Shown: positions 10,252 through 21,758 of the stretch, in pieces
Layout of the letters: each line of letters starts with the position of its first letter
Numbering within the stretch: position 1 is the stretch's first letter
NCBI GenBank assembly: GCA_016906335.1
Contig: JADEYG010000007.1
Location: 2,557,055 to 2,621,054, forward strand
DNA: 64,000 nt
Source: Novakomyces olei
Lineage: Eukaryota; Ascomycota; Novakomycetes; Novakomycetales; Novakomycetaceae
Direction of reading: 5' to 3'
Program-made: the position numbers and the translations under genes
Notes under the pieces: generated by a model
The model's database searches: none
Told to the model about the DNA's origin: nothing
Seen by the model: the letters and a program-made list of their open reading frames with translations, nothing else

Positions 10252-12404
10252 TCAAAACAAACCTGTAGAGCTCAATTTTTTGACGTTTATGTTTTTCCAA
10301 AACATCAAACAAATAACACAGAGCGGAATAAATGCAACACCAGTAATAACCATTTTTCTCTGCACATCGGCATATGCCATAACGATTGCATCACGGATAG
10401 GACTTCCATCCGGATAAGATTGCTGTACAATAATACTGCCATATATGGACGCCGCCAAATCTTTGCTATCGTCAGGCAAATTGTTATAGAGCTCGCGCGG
10501 GAAAATATTGGTCCATAATGCTCCAGATACGGCAATTCCAATTGCTGCTCCAAGCGAACCAAAAAGGCCAAAAATTGCCAAGGCTACAGCGATTTCCTGG
10601 TGTGTAACTGAGGACATTATTGCCAGTTGCCCTGTTAGTGCCCAAGTACCGCTATAAATACCATTAAAAAGTTGACACATTACGAGATACCCGACATGTG
10701 AATCGGGAGTACGAAATTGAATTAGTAACGCGGTACCGAGGACGGCAAACGGTATTACTGCAATAGATACATATTTGTAAGTTCCAGTGTAGCGGATAAG
10801 ACTAAACCATCAGTGACATGCAATATTGAAATCAAATTATAAACAAAAATAAAGCACGAGGACAAATAGTAGTATTTATCAATCAAAGCATCACTTACAG
10901 TCCCACAAACGGCCCAATAAACGATGACATTAGGGAAAACGAATTGAGTACGTAACCAGATACGGTAATACTTTGACGATGGACGACTTGAAGATAAGAT
11001 GAATAATACGTATCCCAGCAGCTATATAAAGTCAGCAATCAAAATACGAATATGTAGTGAGTTCTTTTATTTTTCTTTAATTAATTGGCCTTCCTTCTAT
11101 TTTAGCTTTTATTTTAATCCGGCAGTCCAACTTACTAAATTGACAGGAACATGATTCCGTAGACCAAACATGCGGACAAAATGGTTCTGTCTTTTAGAAA
11201 CTTGAAAGGTGCATAAGGAACAACAGAGAACCATTTCTCCCAGGCAGCAAAGGCGACGAGCAGCACAACACCCACAACAATCATTGCGATAATATATCCA
11301 GTTCGCCAACCATTCGGTGCATAGTTTACTAGGTTAAATGGCAAAAGGAGAATAGACCAACCCGCCACAGTGAGAAACATGCCGACAACTGGCTGTTAAC
11401 ATTGACTGACTAAAAATATTTTAAAGCTGCGTCTCAAGATACCAATATAAACAGAACGAAGCCTCTTACCATCGAATTGTACAAAGTAGTACTTGAAAGT
11501 TTGCCAGTAATTCCCAATGTGCGGTCTCTCAGGGTAAATGCCGCGTTTAATCGCCTTCTGCTTGCTGAGCATGAAAAGGGCAGCTACAGGAATGCTGAAC
11601 ACGACCAGAATAATAATAAAGGCACCAAATGCCCAACGGAAATTGACATTTGTATAAAACAGATCAGCAATTCTTGAACCTGCAAACACGGTTGCAATAG
11701 TCGGGGTTGATTGAATTCCAAAAAGTATAATGCGATTGCGCAAGGAAGTGGTATCAGAAAGAATTACACTAATAATGTACTGTAATCCAAGATGACCGAT
11801 CCAGTAAAGCGTATGAGCGGCCGCATAAGTCTGCACATTTCGACAAGCGGCCTTCATAATCATTCCAATCACAATCAAAACAACCATAAAAATGAAGCCT
11901 TCACACCGGCCCCATATATCAATTATTTTGGAAATAGTGAGGTTGCAGACTCCGCCCATAATTGTAGCTACAATACTAGTAGTAGCCAAAAGACCATGTT
12001 CGTTAAAAGCCGATGTAATGTATGGTACCAAGTTTCCTTGAACTGCCTGCAGAAGCATATCGACAAAAGTCACAAGATAAAGCCTGTAAATGATTAGATT
12101 ATAATTACACTGATTATAGCGGCCTATATGAATTCATACGCCTATACTATTCTTCTTGAAATAAGAGCACATACAAGACAAACATAAGAAAGAGAACATT
12201 TCGATCCCAAACGGCAGTAATAGCTTCAACTCGTTTGACACCGTCCTGCTTGTTTTCCTCCTCATTTTCTTGGTCATCAAGATGACTGATTTCTTTCACT
12301 TGCTCTTCACTACCGGATAATTCTTTTTCTGCCTCATTGCCGCGTTGTGTAAAGTCTGCGGCCGCTTTTTGAGCCATAGTCACATCTATTTGGGGAGTCG
12401 CCAT
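10252..12404 (-). CDS. Siderophore-iron transporter (ARN/SIT family MFS), five exons
   Basis: Five exons on the minus strand: 12404-12175, 12083-11470, 11388-11136, 11021-10899 and 10801-10252. They join in phase to 589 residues, the usual length for 14-segment ARN/SIT proton symporters. The automatic start at 12407 is GTG; ATG is 12404. Family marks are WDRNVLFLMFVLLYLVTF, YITSAFNEHGLLATTSIVATIMGG, YYFVQFDG before an intron, the WDTYYSSYLQVV motif of exon 4, and FNGIYSGTWALTGQLAIMSSVTH near the C-terminus. Donors are GTATGT, GTAAGA, GTAAGT and GTAAGT. The acidic lysine-rich N-terminus is cytosolic. Two ATCWGATAA sites lie 340-460 bp upstream, so iron repression is expected. Confidence 0.9.
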
Positions 12405-12744
12405 CACTGATTATTTTTGTCGCACAGGCTTTTTGGAGAGACAAAACGTTTCCCGTCCTGCAAAAATAGAGACCAAAAAAATATGAAGGCTGTCTTCTAA
12501 AATATTTTTTCTTCTTGCCACAACTTGGGCTATTTAAACCTTAGCGGGACATCGCCTTTAATAAGCGAAATATCAGGGCGGAATCCGCTTGACCAAAACA
12601 GTCGATGTGCCATTGTATGTGTCTTTGTGTCACCCGCGGCATGCGTGGTGTGTGCGCGAAACGATTTCGTATTGAAGGCGGTCTCTCATTGGCTCTTTAT
12701 TCGCCTCGAATAGGCATTTGACGAATTTTTTGTCTCGCTAAATA

Positions 12745-12753
12745 TTATCTGAT
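12745..12753 (-). promoter_or_regulatory. GATA-type iron-repressor site (ATCAGATAA)
   Basis: TTATCTGAT on the plus strand, a perfect ATCWGATAA on the minus strand, about 340 bp upstream of the siderophore transporter ATG. ATCWGATAA is the known site of fungal iron-responsive GATA repressors (SreA, Sfu1, Fep1). Confidence 0.6.
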
Positions 12754-12857
12754 CATTCTAGCAGCCAATTAAAATAGGCCAGGGTTGGACCCTTTACATA
12801 GAACCAATCAACGCCAATCAACGTACGAGAGGGAACTTTTTTTCCGAGTGACCGGCT

Positions 12858-12866
12858 TTATCAGAT
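12858..12866 (-). promoter_or_regulatory. Second GATA-type iron-repressor site (ATCTGATAA)
   Basis: TTATCAGAT on the plus strand gives ATCTGATAA toward the transporter, 113 bp beyond the first site. Paired sites are typical of promoters strongly repressed by Sre-type factors. Confidence 0.6.
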
Positions 12867-12983
12867 TCTGAATAGATCTCGTTCAGAGTCAGAAATAGAT
12901 AAAAGTATGGTCAAGTCTAGAAACGCTTTTGTTCCGAAAATTTTCAAAAAGGCATGCTGCCATTAGACAAAAGGATACAGAGG

Positions 12984-13120
12984 ATTTTGGCATTTTGGCA
13001 TTTTGGCATTTTGGCATTTTGGCATTTTGGCATTTTGGCATTTTGGCATTTTGGCATTTTGGCATTTTGGCATTTTGGCATTTTGGCATTTTGGCATTTT
13101 GGCATTTTGGCATTTTGGCA
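12984..13120. repeat. Perfect octamer minisatellite (GGCATTTT)n
   Basis: About 17 head-to-tail copies of the 8-bp unit GGCATTTT with almost no sequence variation. Open frames crossing it (MPKCQNAK repeats on one strand, FWHFGILA repeats on the other) are artefacts of a repeat with a stop-free periodicity. It lies in the long spacer upstream of the siderophore transporter. Confidence 0.95.
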
Positions 13121-15178
13121 TGTGACCTGATTTTATGTGACGTGATATGGAAGGCAAACGAGGCTTAAAAAACAAAAACGATACATGACAAATGACACAT
13201 AACATACACCATACACAAAATATATATTCAAATACTGTTGTCTATCAAGAAATTGAATTTACGGAGTCTTCGAAACAAAAAAGTCTGGAGCAGGTACGAC
13301 GGCGATAGCGCGTTTTCGTTTTGATAGAACATAATAGCACAATTCGATCTAATGCTGTTTTACTCTATGCATTGTGTCCATTTTCTCTTACAGTTACTCC
13401 TGGTTTTATTTTGACATTTTCTTTACCAATCGCTCGCGTCGCACAGGCTATTTGCACCAAAAGATAAGACGTATGTATCCAATGCTGGCAGCATGCTGAA
13501 TCATTCGTTTCCATACGATAAACGATATGATTGACCTACATGTCTGTGCCTACCTTGTTCTATCATCGTTCACGCGCCAGTAAATCGTGATTCACCGTAA
13601 TAGGCTGAGCGAACCATTGTTTAAATGATTAATCTCTGTGCTGGCAACCCTGTTTATACGTTTTGAACGATAGCCAAAAAAATACAGCCTTCCGTTTACT
13701 AATCGGAACTTTACGACCAACAGGACAACTTGCCTTGAGATTGGTTCTAGCTTTTCAATAGCTGCACGCTCTAATGGCTCGACATCATTGCCACTTGCAA
13801 TTTCCTGAAGTACTAGCTGTTCATAAGAGGCGGAGGGCGTTCCCAAAAAACCAAATCTGGCAGGCAGGCGAGACTATATCATACACTTTGCATCTCGTAG
13901 CCCAAACCGTAGAACCACCATTTTCGTCTGGTGTTTAAAGTCAAACAAAAAATTGTATAGTCATTCGGAACGGAATTCCAGTATTTCGAGTGTAATAGCA
14001 CTGTGTCAACATTTTTTGTTGCTTTGGTTGGTCTTCCGTAGGCGACCAGCAAAATTCTGCTCATCTTGTTCCGAGCTGATGACACTGGCCTCATCGTGTT
14101 CAATTCCAAGTCAGCTTCCATGTCTAGCAACAGTATCAATATATAATTTTGATGAAGCCGGTTTTCGCAATAGCCTTCCTATCTCTTAGGCCAATTATTT
14201 TGCAGTCAATTGATGAGACCGTTTGATTTAGGTAAGAAGCCAAGAACTTCTCTATAAATTGGATTGCAAGCCATGCGAAATGTCACGACCTTTTTCTTAC
14301 TGGTCATTTTGAGATCACTTAGCATTTCTTCTGTATTAGTACTTCTCTCAAGTCGCGTGTGGAGATTTTAAATCAATGACGGGAGTAACGCAGAACAAAG
14401 TAAACTTATTCAGTATATCTTTATTTTTCTTGTGGCGTATTGAATTTGCGATGCGACCTTTGTTACTTTGAGTTCGGTTGCTTATATATATAGTTGCCAT
14501 GGGTCAGATCAATGAAGCTCATCGACACAGGCTGCCTTAGACTCTATAAGAAAGATTCAATACACGACCGACTCAAATGTCTTGATATGAAGACATTGGC
14601 GAAAGCTTGCGTTACATAATAGCACATCATTGACATCTTGCAGCTTGATTGAAGCAGCTCTTATGAGCCATCCCGCGCCCTATAATTGTGCGGGCTGCAG
14701 TGGGCCATCTAGTGCCATAATATGCACAAGTATATTATAAACAATTCAAACCGTCTCGTCGCTTTCTATATATTCAGGAAGCTCCATAGAAACGGGCTAA
14801 TACGCGCAATGTTTATTACAAATCAATGGTAGCAGAATGAAAAATGCTCTTGATTCCATTCAAATTCCATACAAATAAATAAGCAACAAGAGGAGACAAT
14901 TATCGCCCAATGGCGGAGAATAATGTCGATTATCGTTAAAATGCAAATTTACACAAATTCTACGTGGTCCGGGGATCAACGCCAAGCTATTAAGGTAATA
15001 AGGCTACTTGATTATGGCTGCCCTTACCAAATATCGGGAAGAAATAGTATCAACTTGTTCCCGACTTGGATCACCCGACCGTCTATAATATTACTTACAG
15101 CTTAGAGCAAGTGGTATTGTAGTATTATGTACCGATAAGCGACTAATGTCAAACAGTCGAGGCCGATAGTACAACATT
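13121..15178. other. Long spacer between transporter and Zn-cluster gene
   Basis: About 2 kb without a supported gene. Short open frames at 13592-13846 (minus), 13879-14139 (minus) and 13953-14189 (plus) show no domain. The plus frame ends in IYNFDEAGFRNS near 14140-14180, faintly like the DETGF block of pogo-type transposases, so a decayed element is possible but unproven. The last few hundred bases are the promoter of the regulator at 15179. Confidence 0.4.
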
Positions 15179-17251
15179 ATGACGAAGGAAATGCAGAAAA
15201 TAAAGCATGTAAGGAACCGAAAACAAAGGCCATGCGACCAATGCAGACGAAAAAGATCTAAATGTGAGTTCCGGACCAATTTAGCGAATTGTGCTCGCTG
15301 CACATTGCGCGGTCAAACTTGCAAGTTCGAACTGGGTCCGACAGAGAGAAACACACAGATTGCCAGAGCCGATACTTCACCTGATTTGTCTTTTGATCAG
15401 CAAGGAGAAACAGCCTGGTCTCAAATTGTACAGAATGGTGCAAGTACGGCGCGCTTAGACGAAGAAGTGCCTTTTTACATTGAGCTTGTAGGCTCGACGA
15501 TGGTTGACCAGGATACTTTGATTGTTGATCGACTTCGGTTCCCTCAAAGTGGGATATTGGGTATTTCTGATAAAGTTGCTCTCCGCAAAGTAGGACCCAA
15601 CGTGTACTTTATGTTAAACCGCGATGACAGGAATAAGAGGAATGAGCAAAGCATTCGTGACATTGAGAAAATTGTTGCACCGTTCCAGAAAGACCTATTT
15701 GATCTGTACTTCAAATTCGTGCATTGCTCTTACCCACTCGTTTCTGAATCGGTTGCCTCTGATTATTTTGACAAGCACAAGGCATCTCCCGCTTTACTGG
15801 CAGCAATTTTTAGTGTAGCTCTTCACTGGGCGCCTTTCAATGCCGACATCCCTTTAGATAAATTGGCTCGCGAGGCCAGTGCTCTGGATAAAATAGCTTA
15901 CCAGTTGATTCAGGAAGATTTTCATAGATGCGATATATCCTTGATACAGGCTGGTCTTCTTTTATTACAACGGAAACCTGATGACAATGCAAGTCCTATT
16001 CTGAGGGGAAATACACATACGTGGGCCTTTACTAGCCAATTATTAGGGGCTGCTCAGGCACTAGGTTTGCACTTAGACTGCAGGTAAGGAGCATCTAATT
16101 TGACTGTATATGTACTTAACATTAGTTGCTGGTCTATACCGGAACAAGAAAAGAGCCAAAGGCGAATTGTGTCCTGGGCCCTGTTTATCCAGGAAAAATG
16201 GCAAGTGAATTAGGGCTGACTTCACCGATACGTTCATGTTTCTAATAAATATAGGACTGCGGCTAGTCATGGAAGACAGTCGCGTATCAATATTCATGAC
16301 TGGAATATCCATATGCTAAAGCAAAGCGATATCTGTATTAAGAGCAATGATCAATTTTCTCCCTATTCTTTTGTTTTCTTCAGCAAGACGATAAGTCTGA
16401 CACTTATTTTGTCGGATGTTATTGACTACTTTATGTAAGAGAAACATGGCAAGCATTATTTCACTGACCTTAAAGGTCCACTTATTCAAAAGCCAGCGAA
16501 ATCAACACAGAATCAAAACTTGTTTTCCGCGTTGCTAAGCCGCTACAGCTCAGGCTTGAATCCTGGAAACTCAGTTTGGTTAAAGAGCTCGATTTCAACG
16601 GGAATTTCGAGGAACTAATCATCAAGTTCCCGCAGCTAGGTAAGATTTCTTCATGCTACTCATTTAACATCTAGCATACTTGCAAATGCTTTTTCATGCT
16701 TGCGAAACAGAGCTATTTCGGTACATTATCCGGCTTGTAGATGGCTGTGACGACTTATCTCTTGTTCAAACCTGCCGCGATGCGAGCAAGAGACGCATAT
16801 TTAACGCAGTTGCTCATTTCAAAGATATGACAATCACTCATATGGAGGGGTTTTGGATACATGGTAAGCCGATTGTCGGAACTAAAAAAAAATATTACGA
16901 ATACTGATTCCAACTTTATAAGGCTCTAGGAATGCTATTGTTGGTATTGGCTCTTTTATTGCTCTCCTTGAAAGCACGTCAACAACGGAAGAAGAGGCTC
17001 TAATCTTCAAATCTTTGAGATCTGAATTCAAATTTAGCCTGCAATCTTGGTCTCGAGCATCTTGGATAGCTGCGTATGCTCTTAGAAAGCTGTCTTCGAA
17101 GGCATGGGCGACTGCGGATCTCCTGAACTCTTTTGTCTCATTTCCTCTGGACTTGGGCGAATGGCTTTCTTTTGATGACTCAAATTTGCTCGAGCAAATT
17201 GAGCCCATCAATCTTGATTCGTGGTGCGAGGGAAACATATTTAATGAATAA
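15179..17251 (+). CDS. Zn2Cys6 transcription factor, Dal81/TamA-like, six exons
   Basis: Six exons (15179-16083, 16126-16200, 16255-16434, 16476-16639, 16675-16863, 16923-17251) join in phase to 613 residues. The N-terminal binuclear cluster is CDQCRRKRSKC followed by CARCTLRGQTC. The middle homology region continues through CWSIPEQEKSQRRIVSWALF, QEKWTAASHGRQSRI, ISLTLILSDVIDYF, AKPLQLRLESWK and MLFHACETELFRYIIR, the order seen in the fungal DAL81/TamA-type group. Intron 2 uses a GC donor (GCAAGT...ATAG); only this restores the KWTAASHGR motif. Introns 1, 3 and 4 are just 42, 41 and 35 nt. Dal81-type proteins activate catabolism of GABA, urea and allantoin, matching the amidase, permease and racemase genes that follow. 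It is the likely local activator, by inference. Confidence 0.85.
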
Positions 17252-17409
17252 ATGCCACACAATTTACACTTGCAACTTTTTGATCAATTTTCCTACGTTT
17301 CGACAGAAATGCTTTTTGCTCATTCTACTTGCTACAATTTAGCAAATTGTTGATTTGCTTAGTGACGCTGACATAAATGTGTGGCATGACACAATTGTCT
17401 GTCATAAAT

Positions 17410-19240
17410 TCAATGTGTCTGTGCTAAGGTTTCTGTTTGCAGATTATTCAACGCGTCAAGAAATTGATTCATAATGAAACATAATTTTTCTTCTTCGAAA
17501 GATTTTGCAATAATCTGTAAACCGACAGGACAGCCCTTTTCATCGGCCGGGTTGTCTAGTATTAGTTAGTCTTAGCCATTATTTTTTATTGTTTTGTCGA
17601 AACTCACATTCGTCATAACAAAGTTTGTCTGCTTTACTGAGAAATGAGGACCGGTAAATTTTTGCGTCAAGTTTCTCATCGACTTTGCATACTGGGATGA
17701 CCCCGACGGAATAATCACACATATTCCAAAGGCCCGTATACGCAGCATAACCACCGAGTTCAGATTCGATTCTAGCTGCAGAAAAAGGCGATATAGGGCT
17801 GATTACACAATCTAAGTCGTATGATTTATAAATATGAGCAACACACTCTCTGAAACTCAAAATTTTTGCGTCTTGCTGGTACAATGTTTCCAAACCTCGT
17901 TTGCAATTACGGAATTCCTTCAAGCATCGCGGCCAAGGCTCGTCAGAGTTGGCAAACAAAACCTCGAGCGACTCTGTGGTCAATGTTTGCAAAGTTTCCT
18001 CTGCAATTGACGCTCCTTGTAAAAGAAGCTTTTCGGGAAACACGTTGTCTAGTGCAATATTATGGTCTGAAAGAGCCTGCACAAGTGTTTCTATTGCCCT
18101 TTGCACGGCCGGGACTGGCAAAACCTGGCCATTGTGTCGGATAACTCCCACCCTGAGCGGAGAAGACTTTTCAGTGAATTCAGTCCAGTATGGGCAGAAA
18201 GCATCGTTTTCTGGTTTCCTTTTAACCACTGCTTTCAACAATTCTCTTATCAAACCTATATCACGACTCATAGGCCCAATTGAAGACGGATGCAGCCCAT
18301 ATTCTGGTATGATGGAAGATACGTCGTCTTTAAATATACGTTCAGATGTTGGCTTTAGCCCGACTAGCCCGTTGTATGAGCAGGGAAATCTAATACTTCC
18401 TCCTCTGTCGCATCAGTCTTTGCTCATTTCTTGGAAAAGGCTAAATGGTCAAAAAAGCAAAACATACAGATCAGATCCAATGCCAATGAAAGATCCATAT
18501 TGGGCTATTAAGGAAGCTTCGCCACCAGATGATGCACCGACTATCATTTCAGGATTGTGAGGATTCACAACAAATCCATGTAAAGCACTTGTCATATCCC
18601 AAGACATCATGGCCGGGCTTGTTGCTGTTTTGCAGTAGATAATACCGCCTGCCTCTTCAAAAGAAATTAGTGCTCCATCGAATCGTAAAAAAATTTCTTT
18701 TTCTTGTATTTTTCCATTTATCTTTAATTGGATTTAGGTTTAAATGGCTTTTCTAACCATTTGCAAGACCAACGTACCCTCAATAAGTGTAACAATCTCC
18801 GAATCTTTAGGGTACCTTTGGCTCGCGAGTGTTACAAGACCCATTGCGCTGCTAGTACCCTGAAGACGTATGCTGTCTTTAAGCGAAACCGGAAGGCCGT
18901 GAAGGGGCCCGTATGGCTGGCCATTCTCGAGAAAGTAGTGATCTAGCTCTCGAGCTCGCCGTAAAGCTTCCTCGAATTTGATGTCGGAAAGACAGTTTGC
19001 AAGCTGATGCGCGACTGAAGCCGCGTGACAAATTGCAGATGTAACGGAGAGAGCTGTGATTAATCCCTTTTTCAGACGTCGCAGAATTAAACTTCCCGGA
19101 GCCGACACAATATCGTATTCTTCAGGCGATAAATAATCTTTAACGCTGCCTCGAGTAGAATCACAAAGCCACTCTTCCGGAATTTTTGTCAGAATTTCTT
19201 TCCGGTATTCAAAAGCTTGCGCTTGCCATCCGAGCGTCAT
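17410..19240 (-). CDS. Amidase-signature enzyme 1 (fungal acetamidase type), four exons
   Basis: Exons 19240-18778, 18654-18468, 18404-17608 and 17555-17410 join in phase to 530 residues, normal for fungal acetamidases. The amidase-signature catalytic set is complete: Lys in [10 protein letters not shown], cis-Ser in GASSGGEASL, and nucleophile Ser in GSDLGGSIRFP, the last rebuilt only after removing the 63-nt intron. The C-terminal piece DEYNPADEKGCPVGLQII is the usual family ending. It hydrolyses a carboxamide to acid plus ammonia, probably in the cytosol. It diverges from the NCS1 permease across 316 bp, so the two are probably co-regulated. The substrate is unknown. Confidence 0.9.
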
Positions 19241-19556
19241 TTTCTGATTTGCCTGAATTCATTTCGCTCCATCGCTTTTATCTAACCTGCTCACCACTAG
19301 AAGGGTCCTGCAGATAAGGGAGGGTAAACATATCCCTCTAACAAAGAATCAATAATAAAATAATAAAATATATGGAGATAAAGAAAAATATTATACCCTA
19401 TGACTTTACCCGCCATGTTCATAACTTCTTACCCGCCGGCGGGCCGCTGATAATAAGATAAAGCGTTTTCCGTGCTTATCAATAACCTCATAAAAAGCAA
19501 CGTCAAAAGCTGATGATGGACAAAGTTAAGATTGGTTTTTTGATCGCGAGCTCACA
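19241..19556. promoter_or_regulatory. Bidirectional promoter, amidase 1 / NCS1 permease
   Basis: 316-bp divergent region. It contains several GATAA cores (near 19277, 19312, 19372, 19449-19460 and 19478), suited to nitrogen GATA factors, and two copies of TTACCCGCC starting at 19406 and 19429. The second belongs to a perfect palindrome. The density of GATA cores plus the palindrome suggests nitrogen control with specific induction. Confidence 0.5.
19432..19443. promoter_or_regulatory. CCCGCCGGCGGG palindrome, UAS-GABA-like
   Basis: Perfect 12-bp palindrome. Its core CCGCCGGCGG matches the CCGCSGGCGG core of the yeast UAS-GABA element bound by Uga3 with Dal81. The adjoining GGCGGGCC (19438-19445) recurs twice upstream of the racemase gene. 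A binding site for the nearby Zn2Cys6 factor is a reasonable guess. Confidence 0.5.
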
Positions 19557-21281
19557 ATGGCACCAAAAGCACTGTTGAAACTAAAATCACGACTTGAATT
19601 GCATCCAGAGTCAGGAACATTTATCAGTAGCAGCCAGGAAACAGCTCGATGGTCTAACCGTGATCTCGATCCCATAAAGTTCAAAAATCGCAAATATGAA
19701 TGGTACCATATTGCGGGGTTCTGGATCTCTGATGGCTTTGCTGCCATCAACATGGAGAATCCGTCTAGCGCATTCTCGCTCGGGCTGAATCCAGGTTTGT
19801 CTGTGCTCGCCTGTTTTATCGCAAACTTGTTTGTTGTCGCGCCGTGTATGATATCTGGTTACATTGGTACGAAATACGGGATAAATTTTTCGGTCTTGAT
19901 GCGAGCAAGTTTCGGAATGTGGGGGTCTTATTTCGCCATCATTATTCGCGGTGTTGTCTGTGTTATATATTACGGCCTTTTGTCGTCTTTAGGGGGTCAG
20001 TGCTGTTACCTGTGTATTACTGCTATCTTCCCACAATTTGCAAATTGGCACTTGAATGCTTTTCCAGAATCAGCATACACAACTCCGCCAGAGCTTGTTG
20101 GATTTGTCGTGTTTTGGCTTGGCTCACTCCCGTTTTTGTTTATTCCAATGGCAAAGTTACGGTACATCTTCTCAATCAAAACCGTTCTCGTGCCTTTATT
20201 CTATGTCGGTCTGCTTACGTGGGCCGTCACTGCATCAGGGGGATGGCCAAAACATATCTGGCAGGCTAAAAATAACGTCACAAATGGATTCTCTGCGGCG
20301 TATGTCTTTTTCTATGCTGTCAATGCTACAATCTCCGGAAATGCGACTTATTGTTTGAATATGCCTGATTTCACTAGAAACTCGAAAAAGGCAAAAAGCA
20401 CAATGCTTGCTCAGGCTGTTACTATTCCTGTACTGATGACACTAACTGAGCTTTTAGGCACAGTTATTGCTGTAGCCTCGGTAGCAGTTTACGGAGGAGA
20501 TATCGTGTGGAATCCTGTTGAAGTACTCATGCTCTGGCATGATAGACCAGCGAAGTTTTTTGTGGGAGCCTTTTTGGCCTTTTCGATGTCTGTAACAAAT
20601 ATTATCGGTAATTCCGTTGCTTTTGGGAACGATCTCACCGCGATCTTTCCTAAGTATATAAACATTCGACGGGGCCAGCTTATTTGTGCTATCCTTGCAT
20701 TTGCTATTACGCCTTGGAATATGTAAGACTTGGCCTTGTTTTTTTTAACCTTTTTTGTCTGTTTAAACTAACTGGCTAACCTGATATATAGTCAAGCGAA
20801 AGCCACACGATTTCTTTCGTTTCTTAACGGATATACAATTTTTCTTGGACCGATCCTGGGAATTATGCTCTGTGACTTTCTTTTTGTACATAGGCAGGAT
20901 CAAATCGGCCTAGTCCAGCTTTTTCAACCGCAAGGCGTTTACAAGTATTATAAGGGATTTAATCTCCGAGCGATTGGTGCTTTTTTTATGGGATCTGGAG
21001 TGCTTTATCCTGGGCTTGTATATAACATTGGTGCGAAGGTATCAAACAAGCCAATCATCGAAATCTTCTCAATGGCTTGGCTTTTTGGCGCCACAGTTTC
21101 TGGTCTCTTCTATTATTTATTTAACCGTATCTGGCCTCTTTCATCTCAATTTTCGGATGCGATTTATAAAGATCGCGACATTGCTGCTTCTTATCTGTAC
21201 GAGGCGGATAATGCACCATATTTGGATGGGTTTGCCCAAGAGCCGATTCAGCAGGCTGTTATTACTGAAACCAAGAGTTGA
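19557..21281 (+). CDS. NCS1 permease (allantoin/uracil/hydantoin type), two exons
   Basis: Exons 19557-20722 and 20792-21281, with a 69-nt intron, give 551 residues with about 12 membrane segments. NCS1 (Fur/Dal4-type) marks include DLDPIKFKNRKYEWYHIAGF before the first segment, WISDGFAAINMENPSS, the loop GTKYGINFSVLMRASFG, GNATYCLNMPDFTR, and after the splice LSFLNGYTIFLGPILGIML. Members import uracil, uridine, allantoin, hydantoins or thiamine across the plasma membrane by proton symport. The genomic partners (racemase, amidases, carbamoyl hydrolase) point to allantoin or hydantoin-like substrates; specificity is not provable here. Confidence 0.9.
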
Positions 21282-21758
21282 ATAGATACATAGGTTTTTT
21301 CACTATTTCGTTTTAGGTCTGAAGTCTTCTATCCATTTTAAAATTTAAATCATAATTAAGTCATTTAAGTACGTAAAAACCTTTGGCTATCCATCGGTAT
21401 GATATGTGCATCGTCTAATTTTTCAAATTGTGTATAAATAAATTAAAGACTCTTGGAATAATATTATCGCTTTTATGCCATGTGCTTATCATTAATTTTG
21501 CATTACTTAGACCAAATGCTCAAGTTTAGATATGTTCCGCGCTTATGATTGGCTGGCGGGCCTAGGCGGCATATTGGCGGGCCTACGTGGGCTGTAGCCA
21601 TGATAAAAAATGCAAATAAATGTACAAAGATGAAGGAAATCAAATGTTCGATTCTTCAAAATTTTGTCTCAATTTGAACCTGATTCCTAAAAACCTAAAC
21701 AATACAGCGGCATTTAATTTTAGCTTTCAGGCATACACTGCTTCCTCCAGCTTCACAA
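21282..21758. promoter_or_regulatory. Racemase promoter with GGCGGGCCTA direct repeats
   Basis: Spacer of 477 bp. GGCGGGCCTA occurs at 21555-21564 and again at 21576-21585, 21 bp apart (about two helical turns), with GGCGGC between. The same GGCGGGCC octamer occurs in the amidase/permease promoter at 19438. A GATAAG core (GCTTATCA) lies near 21484. Confidence 0.5.

Noticed and set aside
12984-13120. CRISPR-like array
   Set aside because: The repeat is a spacerless 8-bp tandem array in a eukaryotic chromosome.
12889-13205. Three overlapping open frames with MPKCQNAK or FWHFGILA repeats
   Set aside because: They are produced by the GGCATTTT octamer array, which has no stop in several frames; no non-repeat coding sequence supports them.
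13953-14189. Possible pogo-type transposase remnant (IYNFDEAGF)
   Set aside because: Only about ten residues resemble the DDE block; no terminal inverted repeats and no other transposase motif were found.
16201-16254. Frameshift in the Dal81-like gene at exon 2/3
   Set aside because: A GT donor gives a broken frame, but a GC-AG intron beginning GCAAGT restores all conserved motifs and the whole gene then sums to a multiple of three.
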